From Alphaproteobacteria bacterium (lineage in GTDB: Bacteria > Pseudomonadota > Alphaproteobacteria > Rickettsiales > UBA1997): a stretch of DNA of 15,121 nt. The first letter of the stretch is position 1. Every line of letters begins with the position of its first letter. Shown one piece after another: positions 1-7,639 of this stretch. A program made the translations under genes and the position numbers. Under the pieces are notes generated by a model that was not told the DNA's origin, made no database searches, and saw only the letters and a program-made list of their open reading frames with translations. The stretch is from contig JAGKWR010000019.1 in the NCBI GenBank assembly GCA_021151765.1, positions 1-15,121 on the forward strand. Direction: 5' to 3'.

Positions 1-90
1 GTCAAAGAATTATCACAAAATTTAGCTGAAATTTACGATATGAATAAAAAGGAAATTTATAAAATTGCCGTTGAATTGGCGAAAAAGTAA
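1..90 (+). CDS. rsmI: 16S rRNA 2'-O-ribose methyltransferase RsmI, C-terminal end (partial)
   Basis: Only the last 29 codons are present, and the 5' part lies outside the window. The readable tail has the pattern LAE.Y.MNKKEIYKIAVELAKK. This matches the usual C-terminus of RsmI, where a short helix of the type 'l.kkevYklaleL' ends the protein. RsmI methylates the ribose of C1402 in 16S rRNA using S-adenosylmethionine. The next gene is yraN, and rsmI-yraN is a common pair in proteobacteria, which supports the call. The stop is TAA. Because the catalytic part is not visible, the assignment rests on the tail and the neighbour. Confidence 0.7.
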   Translation, partial: VKELSQNLAEIYDMNKKEIYKIAVELAKK

Positions 91-111
91 AAATTAAAAA
101 TCATTCACCAC

Positions 112-459
112 ATGAAGAAAAAAACCTATAATTTCGGCATTTTGGCCGAAAAAATCACTATTATTTATCTTATTCTTAAAGCTTACAAAATATTGGCGTG
201 GCGATATAAAACTCGATTTGGCGAACTGGATATTATCGCTAAAAAAGGTCGCGAAATTATTTTCGTAGAAGTGAAAGCGCGAAAGAAAGATACTAATTTA
301 GAAGAAATTTTACGAGATCGTCAAACCAAAAGAATGGTAAATGCTGCTCAATATTTCATGTCAAAAAATTCCAAATTTAGAGAATATCAATTAAGGTTTG
401 ATTTTATTTTTGTGAATAAGTTTTACTGGGTAAGACATTATAAGAATTTTTTCTTCTAG
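112..459 (+). CDS. yraN: YraN/UPF0102 family nuclease-like protein
   Basis: This 115-residue protein is of normal length for the UPF0102/YraN family, a restriction-endonuclease-like fold of uncertain physiological role. The sequence shows the family core: FGELD at 36-40, then FVEVKAR at 51-57. This gives the E/D...ExK arrangement (E38, D40, E53, K55) expected of a PD-(D/E)XK-type metal site. A RFDFIFV segment near residue 95 corresponds to the conserved RFDvv strand near the family's C-terminus. It starts 21 bases after the rsmI stop and is probably cotranscribed with it. No clear Shine-Dalgarno sequence precedes the ATG. The family call is firm; the function is not known in detail. Confidence 0.9.
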   Translation: MKKKTYNFGILAEKITIIYLILKAYKILAWRYKTRFGELDIIAKKGREIIFVEVKARKKDTNLEEILRDRQTKRMVNAAQYFMSKNSKFREYQLRFDFIFVNKFYWVRHYKNFFF

Positions 460-582
460 GCAAAAAATTATCTTAGCAAAATGTATTAATATGAAATATT
501 TTGACTTTTTTTTCTGAGATATTGCTTTTTTGTTTGGAGCATAAAATATATTTAAGCCTTCAAACCCAAAATTTCATTTTAC
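460..582 (+). promoter_or_regulatory. AT-rich gap before rseP, possible promoter region
   Basis: This 123-base gap between yraN and rseP is very T-rich and holds no credible gene. A TTGACT hexamer at 501-506 resembles a -35 element, but no good -10 hexamer lies at the usual spacing. TATATT at 547-552 is too far away. A separate promoter for rseP (and perhaps the giant gene behind it) is plausible from the gap size only. Confidence 0.2.
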
Positions 583-1695
583 ATGGCACTATTCGAACTG
601 GTTTTGCAAAATCTATTCTCCTTCATATTACTAATCTCTTTCATCGTTTTTATTCACGAATTTGGCCATTTTATTGTGGCGCGTTTATGCGGAGTTAAAA
701 TTGAAGAATTTGCGATTGGTTTTGGTAAAGAAATTTTTGGTTTTACCGATAAAAAAGGGACGCGTTGGAAAATTTGCCCGATTCCTTTCGGTGGTTACGT
801 CAAGATGTTCGGTGATAAAAATGGTGCTTCAATTCCAGATCAAGAATTCTCTGCTAAAATGACAGAGGCTGAAAAAAAAGTGTCTTTCATTCATAAAAAT
901 GTCTACCAGCGCATTGCAATTGTCGGAGCTGGTCCTATTGCCAATTTCATATTAGCGATCTTAATTTTTACATTTTTGTTTCAAGTTAACGGAATTAGCA
1001 CAACTCCGGCAATTATTGGTGAAGTTATGGCTGAAGGTTCTGCTGCAGAAAGTGGTCTGAAAATAGGTGATAAAATACTATCGATCAATTCTTCAGAAAT
1101 TGATAGTTTTGATCAAGTAAGAGAGATAGTTTCTCAAAGTGCTGATAAGAACCTCGAATTTATTATACTACGTGATGATCAAAAACTCAAAATTGATGTC
1201 ACTCCTAAATTTCGTGCCACTAAAGACTTTTTCGGTGAAGAAGTAAAAATTGGTATGATAGGAGTTTTGGGGCAAGTTGGAGAAAACAAAAAACTCAATT
1301 TGTTAGAAAGTTTTTCGGAATCAGTTAAAGAAACCTATAAAATTTCGTTAGCGATTTTTAAAGCTTTGGGTCAGTTGATAACAGGTCAAAGAAGTGTCGA
1401 AGAGTTAGGAGGGCCGATAAAAATTGCTAAATATACTGGTAAAACTGTGGAAATGGGATTTTTGGTTGTGTTATGGTTTGTCGCTATGATTTCTGTTAAC
1501 CTTGGTGTAATGAATTTACTTCCTGTTCCTGTTCTCGATGGAGGTCACTTATTTTACTACTTTATAGAAGTTTTGCGAGGTAAACCAATGTCGCAAAAAA
1601 TACAAAAAATTGGTTTTCAAATAGGTTTCGCACTTGTTGGAACTTTGATGTTATTCACCACTTTAAACGACATACGTCACTTAATTATAGGCTAG
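583..1695 (+). CDS. rseP: RseP/RIP family site-2 intramembrane zinc metalloprotease
   Basis: This is a membrane-embedded protease of the S2P family that cleaves transmembrane segments of anti-sigma factors and remnant signal peptides. The first membrane segment (about residues 8-30) carries the zinc-binding HEFGH motif at H25-H29. A second segment lies around 113-130 (GAGPIANFILAI). A PDZ domain follows at roughly 135-215. The LDG motif that supplies the third zinc ligand (D319) sits in NLLPVPVLDGGH. At 370 residues with one PDZ domain it is shorter than the 450-residue, two-PDZ E. coli protein, and this length is usual for alphaproteobacteria. All catalytic residues are present. In many proteobacteria bamA follows rseP; here the giant ATPase gene starts 10 bases after the stop. 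Confidence 0.95.
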   Translation: MALFELVLQNLFSFILLISFIVFIHEFGHFIVARLCGVKIEEFAIGFGKEIFGFTDKKGTRWKICPIPFGGYVKMFGDKNGASIPDQEFSAKMTEAEKKVSFIHKNVYQRIAIVGAGPIANFILAILIFTFLFQVNGISTTPAIIGEVMAEGSAAESGLKIGDKILSINSSEIDSFDQVREIVSQSADKNLEFIILRDDQKLKIDVTPKFRATKDFFGEEVKIGMIGVLGQVGENKKLNLLESFSESVKETYKISLAIFKALGQLITGQRSVEELGGPIKIAKYTGKTVEMGFLVVLWFVAMISVNLGVMNLLPVPVLDGGHLFYYFIEVLRGKPMSQKIQKIGFQIGFALVGTLMLFTTLNDIRHLIIG

Positions 1696-1705
1696 TTAGT
1701 AATAT

Positions 1706-4700
1706 ATGATCACGCGCAGAAATAAAGTTCGAACATATACGCCATCCTTTACCGAAGGATCACTTAGATATATTGGTGGTTATAAAAGAGATTTGGATTC
1801 ATTGGTCTCTAAGATTAAGAGTAATGAAATAACATATACCACTCCTTCCATAAAACTTACTGGTGTTTCTTTAAGTAAAGATTCTAAAATTATCGTTCAG
1901 AGAGTATTAGATATATCTTCTAAAAAACTAAAAAGAGGTATTAGGTCAGAAGTAGAATACTGTCTGCGAGAATTTGAAGGATTAGCAGATAATTTAAGCA
2001 GGGATGAAGGTATTGAGGCGATTCAAGAAATCATTTCTAATTCAAGTCTTAATGAAGAGCATAGAACTTCAGAAGCGGTATCAATATTTTACACAAGGTT
2101 TTATGAAGAAAATTTTGATTATATTAAAGATTTACCTTTTGTATTTTTTAAGTTTGCTTTGAAATCTGAATTTGAGCTATTGTCTTCTCAGCTTATTCCT
2201 CTAGAGAGTCCAAGTAATAAAAATCTTCTTCATCAAGAGAAAGCTGTTAATTTTGTAAGTAAAAAATTTGATGAGTTCGAAAAATCTTTTAAGTCAGCAT
2301 TAATCTATCCTCTTGAGCAGTTTGAATACCAGATAGAGCGCCTAAAGACAGGATCCCTAAACATTGCCGAGTCTGATCCTTCAGTAGAAAGATTTAAATC
2401 AAGTGTTATTAAAGAACTTCAGATACCTAAAAAAGGTGAAAAGAAAATCATCTCTACTGATCAGTTTGCTGCGCTGAGAGATTTTGATATGGCATTCTTT
2501 AGATTTAAATCGAAGAATAAAACGAAATTAGAAGAGCAAAGCCAGGAAGATTTAGGATCTCTAGTCAGAGTATTGTTGAAGACGGGCGGCGGAAAAAGTT
2601 ATCTTTCAGATATAATTTCCTTGTATGTAGAGAATTCTGCAAGTCAGGGAATTTCAAGAATTATTAATATAAATCCTCAAAGCTCAGAAGCTGAATTTGA
2701 ACAACTAAGCATTAGAAACCTTGAGAGCCTAAAGGGAGCAGTTATTCAGTTAGATGAGTTTCATTTTTATGCTAATTTCCCATCTTTTTACCGAGATGTT
2801 GAGTTGACTCAAGAAGAGATAAGTCAATCTGAGTTGACCCAAGAAGAGATAAGTAAAACTGAAGATAATGATTTTACGCTAAATCAGATAAAAGTTTATA
2901 AAAAACTAAAAATGATGACTCAAGTTGGTGCCATAGTTATAACATATGGTGCGAGCGAGAGTTTAGAAAAACTTAAACTTGAGTATAAAGATACAGAGAT
3001 TGATTTAGAAAAAGAGCAAAGAAGGTTGAGTGAAATTGATAAAACTCAACTAGAATCTATGAAATCATTTTTGAATTCTGTTGATTATCAGGCATATTTA
3101 AATTGGGTAAATATCACTCAAAAAGATCTTGTTAAAGCATATCATGAGATAGCTTGTTCCGTTTCAGAAGGAAAATATGAAACAGATTATCTATTACTTC
3201 AATCGCAAAACTTATCAAAAACTGAATTATTAAAGGCTGTCAACAGCAGTATCGCAAAAATTAACTCTTTATATAAAAAAGGTGGAGAAACGGCTCAATA
3301 TCTGAAAGTTATATTTAATTTTTTCATTGATGGTTTCCAAGAAAGAAGAGCAAATCAACATACTTCTAAAATTCAAACAACGCTAGGTAAAAGAAATAAA
3401 ACTCTAGAGAGACAAGAAGCAAAAATAACATTAATACCAGGTTTTCTTGATAAGATAAAAATATTAAAAGCCATTTGCGAGATTGATCCTATTGCTTACT
3501 ATGAGTCTCACTATGACAAAAAAATTCCAAATCAATCATATAATATAATTGGTCATCTTAAGAAGGATTTTCCTGTATTAAATGATTTGGCAAGTTTGGG
3601 GAATCGAAAATCAAGTTCTTACGAACAAACGCAAAGAGTAAAGGATATAAGAACTTATAAAAATATATTAAACTTACTTAAAACTTATAGAGAATTACCA
3701 AAAGAATTAGTACAAAGGCTAAAAAATTCTGAAGATTACTTAAGAAAAACTGAACTAAGATTACAAGATGAGTTAGATTTACTACCAAAAATTAGATTAA
3801 ATCTGTTTCACTTTATGAAAAATGATCAGGTTAGATCATATTTTATAGAATCGGAGTCTCGTTCACATTCTCGAATACTCTCATCAAAAAAATCGCTACT
3901 GAATAATAATCAAATTGATCTTTCCTTGAGAAGAGATGTTGAAACGGTTAAAAAGTTTGAGAGATCATATGGCGAAATAATAGAAATGGGTGATCAAGTT
4001 ATTGGTGATCAAGTTATCGGTTCTTTGATGAAAGAAATTTCTAAAAAATTACCGGTAGATCTAGCAAGTGTAGAACAAAAAAAGATCCGTAAAATACAAA
4101 TTATTTTACCATTTATCGATTTTGGAGAGTTTGCAACAGATCAGACCAAGATGAGAAATTTACTTCTATTATTGAATGGAATTTCAATAAATTGGGTTTT
4201 GTACACTAACTCAAGTAAAGAAGCCATAGCTATAAAGGCTGATGAAGTTTATGATACAGAAATGGCTATAAATGCTGCTCAATCTGAATCTTTTAGGCAA
4301 ACTAAAGATATCAGTGCACTTTTTAAAGAACTCATAAGGCCGTCTGAAAGAAAAGAAGATCTTCATAAGCATAATGTCGTAATGATATATGACCGAAATA
4401 ATTCAATTGGTGGTGATTATCTTGATTTCAGTGTTGATGTCGATTTGATTTATTTGGGTATAGATTTAGCTAAACCTATTAGCTTTAATAATTTAATGCA
4501 GTGGTATGGAAGAAACAGAAGTTTTGGAGAAAATAATGAAGTAAAAATTAGTTCATTCTACTATGGGCGAGACTTTTTGCCGGATAAGGAAGAGATAGAA
4601 AAACAAACAAAAATAGAAGATATCGTTCATGCACGAGCGTATGTAATATCTGGTTTAAGCCAGTATCAATATGATCAATCAAACAAATCGGCATTGGAAT

Positions 4701-7639
4701 ATCTTGATAACAGAGACCAGGAAATTTTAGCGTTAAATCAAAACACTTTAAATGAAACTAGTGAAATGCCTGAACGAAAAATAAATGAAATAGAACAACA
4801 AATCAAAAAACTTTATGAAGAGTTATATGAAAGTTTAGAGCTATTAGCAGAGGAGATGAGCTCTGGAATACAAGTTTCAGTTTATACGACAGCTTGGGAA
4901 CATATTTTAATAAAAAGATATAAACATTCTAATGGTAATGGATATTTAATACTTAAAAAAGGATCTACCCATCATTTATTTAAAGAAAGTCTGATCATGG
5001 AAAATGGTACTGTAAATGGTGTCGAAGTTGTTATGACTTATGGTATTGAGAAATATGTTGATTTATCCTATCTATCATCACTTGTAATCGATTCTACAAA
5101 AGAAGAAGTCGGGAATGAGTATATAAACTATCTTCAATCTTTAATAGAAGGAATAAGTCATAAAAAAATAACTATAAATCATAGTACAAATGATAGTTCA
5201 TTTCTAGAGCGTCAAAGTAATAATGAGCAACGTCGAGCTCCAAAAGAAAAAGAAAATGAAAACGAACCGTATGATAGAGCGGTCTTGTTACAAGCAGTTG
5301 AAAAAGGTATGAAGGAGGCATCTCCTTCTTTTGCTCCTTCTAATCCAAATACACTTGCTCTGGATTTAAAAGAAATAAAACAACTTATGATAGTCAAAGC
5401 CTATTACAAGTTTCACGATCCAAAAGATATAGATTTTGTTGAAAAAGATGATAAAATAAAAATTAGAAAAGAAATAGATTTGATTATTCTGGATGATACC
5501 AAATCAGAGAAATACCGTTACCTAGGTTACAATAGCAACAGTACTAATCCTTTGAAGTTTAGACAACCAAGGTCAGAAATCTTATCTAATATAGCGAGAA
5601 TTTTAAAAGAAGATAAAAAAGAATATGATAAGCTGATAAATTCAATTATAGACGAAGCGCGTAAGCTGGAAGAATCTATAAAAATTAAAAGAAATCAATT
5701 TGGAGAAATTACAATTGAATTCAGATTATCGAAACAAGAATCCTATAAAATTTCATATGTAAGCCATGATGAAGATGTTTTTAATACATCAGACTACTCC
5801 GAATTACTTAGGAAATTAAATAGTGAAGGTGTTTATAAAGTTGGTAGAACAAAAGAATTTCTAGACCAAAGAGCATTATCAGATCTATTGGGTAAGATTA
5901 GGAATTTTGAAAGCAAAGGAACAAAATTAGCTAAAATTGAAAAACTAGAACAAGAAATAAATTCTTTAGAGCAACTAGATAAAATAAGCGATGAAACTAC
6001 CACTAGAGCTATTGCGGATTCTAAAGCATTGCAAGGTATACCAGAAGATGCAGATATAGAAATGCTGGATGATAAATTTAAGAAACTTGAAGAAACAGTA
6101 AAAGCAGTAAGAGTTTATTTTGAAAATGAAATATCAGGTCTTAACAAAGCTATTGATGAACTTGGAATTACAGATTCTTTAAGTCCAGAACAGTCTGAGG
6201 AAGAAATAACAAGTCTTTCAGAATTAGAAAAGAAGAAAGATTTTCTAACAGAAACTCTCGAAATATTAAAGGAAGAAAAAAGAAAAAAAGAAGAATTGGA
6301 AGAAAAAAAGAAAAATTTAGCTAATCAAATTCGTGAGATCACGGTAGAATTATTACAAGATGGTTCTGTTGAAGAAGATAAACTTATGAACGAGGATCTA
6401 GCAACATTACAAAAACTACTGGAAGAACTTCAGCTTGAAGAAAAGGAGAAGAAAAAGGAATTTATAGTAAAAATAGTTAATACTTCTGAATCAGTTTTTT
6501 ATGATAAAGATGAAGAAAAAACAATAAACTTACCAAATAATGACGCTGGAGATAGCGAAATTCATTTGACAGAAGAATCATTGAAAAGTCTCAGTTTATC
6601 AAAACTTAGAAAGATATCTGAACTATTAGATAGTGAGCATGAAAGTCTTAAAGCAAAAGAAATTGAATTAATATTAGAACTTAATCGTGGGATAGGATGC
6701 TTAAAGAACAAATATAATCAAAAAAAGGAAACAGTTTCAGATAATGTAGAAACCGGAGAAAAAAGTTTACAAGAATTGAGAGAACTATCTACAAGTTTAA
6801 AACAAAATTTGAAGGAGACTGAAAGTTCTATTATTAGTTTAGCGAATCTTTTATTTGCACAAGCGCGTGACATATTCTCCATAGGAATAGATAGTCCAGA
6901 TTATATTGCATATATTACTCACGAAAATAGAAATATTGTTTTTGGAGCAAAAAAAGATAATGAAAATATTGTTATCAAAGCTAGAGCGAAAGTTCCAAAC
7001 AGAGATTTAAGTAAACTTACTATTGCAAAAGAAACATATGACAATAGCAATTGCACTGCATTAGATGAATCTTCTGATTTTGCGCTTGTAATTAATAATT
7101 CTGTTCAAGGACAAGAAGAAAATTTTAATCAGTTTATTGGAAGAATATCAGATGAAATCTTAGAAGAAATAGAAGAACAAAAAAAACATGATATCAAACA
7201 ATTAAAATTGTTTATATCAGATTGTTTAAGATTTTCAAGAATTACTGCTGGTGCTTCTCAATTCAGAGTTTCTAATAGAAAAGAAGTAGGATGCTTTCTT
7301 TTTGTACCTGAAAATGCACCTCAGCAAACACTAAAAATAGAGGATGGAAAAATAACAAGAATCATTAGCGAAGATGGTAAAGACTCAGAAGAACTGAAAA
7401 TTTTTGAAATTTCCAGTATGCTTGAAGTTGTTAATAGTCTTTCCCAAAATAAATCTAATGTAAAAAATTCTGGATGTGTTGTTCTAGGAGTAGGAAGTGG
7501 TAGATCATTATCTTCAGGAACAGCTTCATCTTTTGCTACGTTTCCAACTCCTTATCCTTCCCCAACAGAAGCTAATCAAGTTTCATCACAAAATCAAAGA
7601 AGGAATAGCAGCCTTGGTAGAGATAATTCTGGAAGATAG
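1706..7639 (+). CDS. Giant DExH/SF2-like P-loop ATPase with coiled coils, unknown function
   Basis: This is one uninterrupted 1977-residue frame that I cannot assign to a named family. Residues 1-285 are mostly helical and unrecognised. A helicase-type motif I, LKTGGGKS, ends at K297-S298. A DExH box, LDEFH, is at 350-353 after GAVIQ. ITYGASES at 412-419 resembles motif III. About 370 helical residues then separate the lobes. A second RecA-like lobe (about 790-960) ends in GGDYLDF (902-908) and QWYGRNRSFG (932-941), a variant of motif VI. Two long Lys/Glu-rich coiled coils follow at about 1407-1590 and 1628-1714. Next come a mixed globular part, then a Ser/Thr/Pro-rich tail from about 1931 with four Arg in the last 13 residues. 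There is no signal peptide and no membrane segment. It may be cotranscribed with rseP. Its arginine codons are mainly AGA/AGG, unlike its neighbours. That the gene is real is near certain; ATPase activity is inferred from motifs. A SecA-like translocase or a nucleic-acid helicase are both possible. Confidence 0.75.
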   Translation: MITRRNKVRTYTPSFTEGSLRYIGGYKRDLDSLVSKIKSNEITYTTPSIKLTGVSLSKDSKIIVQRVLDISSKKLKRGIRSEVEYCLREFEGLADNLSRDEGIEAIQEIISNSSLNEEHRTSEAVSIFYTRFYEENFDYIKDLPFVFFKFALKSEFELLSSQLIPLESPSNKNLLHQEKAVNFVSKKFDEFEKSFKSALIYPLEQFEYQIERLKTGSLNIAESDPSVERFKSSVIKELQIPKKGEKKIISTDQFAALRDFDMAFFRFKSKNKTKLEEQSQEDLGSLVRVLLKTGGGKSYLSDIISLYVENSASQGISRIININPQSSEAEFEQLSIRNLESLKGAVIQLDEFHFYANFPSFYRDVELTQEEISQSELTQEEISKTEDNDFTLNQIKVYKKLKMMTQVGAIVITYGASESLEKLKLEYKDTEIDLEKEQRRLSEIDKTQLESMKSFLNSVDYQAYLNWVNITQKDLVKAYHEIACSVSEGKYETDYLLLQSQNLSKTELLKAVNSSIAKINSLYKKGGETAQYLKVIFNFFIDGFQERRANQHTSKIQTTLGKRNKTLERQEAKITLIPGFLDKIKILKAICEIDPIAYYESHYDKKIPNQSYNIIGHLKKDFPVLNDLASLGNRKSSSYEQTQRVKDIRTYKNILNLLKTYRELPKELVQRLKNSEDYLRKTELRLQDELDLLPKIRLNLFHFMKNDQVRSYFIESESRSHSRILSSKKSLLNNNQIDLSLRRDVETVKKFERSYGEIIEMGDQVIGDQVIGSLMKEISKKLPVDLASVEQKKIRKIQIILPFIDFGEFATDQTKMRNLLLLLNGISINWVLYTNSSKEAIAIKADEVYDTEMAINAAQSESFRQTKDISALFKELIRPSERKEDLHKHNVVMIYDRNNSIGGDYLDFSVDVDLIYLGIDLAKPISFNNLMQWYGRNRSFGENNEVKISSFYYGRDFLPDKEEIEKQTKIEDIVHARAYVISGLSQYQYDQSNKSALEYLDNRDQEILALNQNTLNETSEMPERKINEIEQQIKKLYEELYESLELLAEEMSSGIQVSVYTTAWEHILIKRYKHSNGNGYLILKKGSTHHLFKESLIMENGTVNGVEVVMTYGIEKYVDLSYLSSLVIDSTKEEVGNEYINYLQSLIEGISHKKITINHSTNDSSFLERQSNNEQRRAPKEKENENEPYDRAVLLQAVEKGMKEASPSFAPSNPNTLALDLKEIKQLMIVKAYYKFHDPKDIDFVEKDDKIKIRKEIDLIILDDTKSEKYRYLGYNSNSTNPLKFRQPRSEILSNIARILKEDKKEYDKLINSIIDEARKLEESIKIKRNQFGEITIEFRLSKQESYKISYVSHDEDVFNTSDYSELLRKLNSEGVYKVGRTKEFLDQRALSDLLGKIRNFESKGTKLAKIEKLEQEINSLEQLDKISDETTTRAIADSKALQGIPEDADIEMLDDKFKKLEETVKAVRVYFENEISGLNKAIDELGITDSLSPEQSEEEITSLSELEKKKDFLTETLEILKEEKRKKEELEEKKKNLANQIREITVELLQDGSVEEDKLMNEDLATLQKLLEELQLEEKEKKKEFIVKIVNTSESVFYDKDEEKTINLPNNDAGDSEIHLTEESLKSLSLSKLRKISELLDSEHESLKAKEIELILELNRGIGCLKNKYNQKKETVSDNVETGEKSLQELRELSTSLKQNLKETESSIISLANLLFAQARDIFSIGIDSPDYIAYITHENRNIVFGAKKDNENIVIKARAKVPNRDLSKLTIAKETYDNSNCTALDESSDFALVINNSVQGQEENFNQFIGRISDEILEEIEEQKKHDIKQLKLFISDCLRFSRITAGASQFRVSNRKEVGCFLFVPENAPQQTLKIEDGKITRIISEDGKDSEELKIFEISSMLEVVNSLSQNKSNVKNSGCVVLGVGSGRSLSSGTASSFATFPTPYPSPTEANQVSSQNQRRNSSLGRDNSGR
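2801..2860 (+). repeat. 30-base in-frame tandem duplication inside the giant ATPase gene
   Basis: Two adjacent 30-base units (2801-2830 and 2831-2860) encode ELTQEEISQS and ELTQEEISKT, residues 366-385. They differ at one base near the start and at a few bases in the last six. The unit lies just after the DExH box, between it and motif III, and adds ten residues to what is probably a surface loop or helix. High nucleotide identity points to a recent slippage or duplication event. Confidence 0.9.
3989..4018 (+). repeat. 15-base in-frame tandem duplication inside the giant ATPase gene
   Basis: Two adjacent 15-base units encode GDQVI GDQVI (residues 762-771) and differ only in the last base (ATT versus ATC). 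They lie in the long region between the two ATPase lobes. This is the second micro-duplication in the same gene. Confidence 0.9.

Noticed and set aside
501..698. A small gene before rseP
   Set aside because: It overlaps the well-supported rseP in another frame, its translation resembles no known protein, and it is explained as a shadow frame of rseP.
2801..2860. A CRISPR array or other spaced repeat
   Set aside because: There are only two directly adjacent units with no spacers, in frame inside a coding region. No other repeat-spacer pattern was seen in the window.
1706..7639. The giant protein as an ordinary SecA
   Set aside because: It has DEFH rather than the SecA DEAD-type box, lacks the RGTDI and QLRGRSGRQGD signatures, shows no recognisable preprotein cross-linking domain, and is more than twice SecA's length.
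1706..7639. Two or more fused or frameshifted genes
   Set aside because: A single frame runs through without stops. The lobe order and the coiled-coil phase are continuous, and no internal start with a ribosome binding site stood out.
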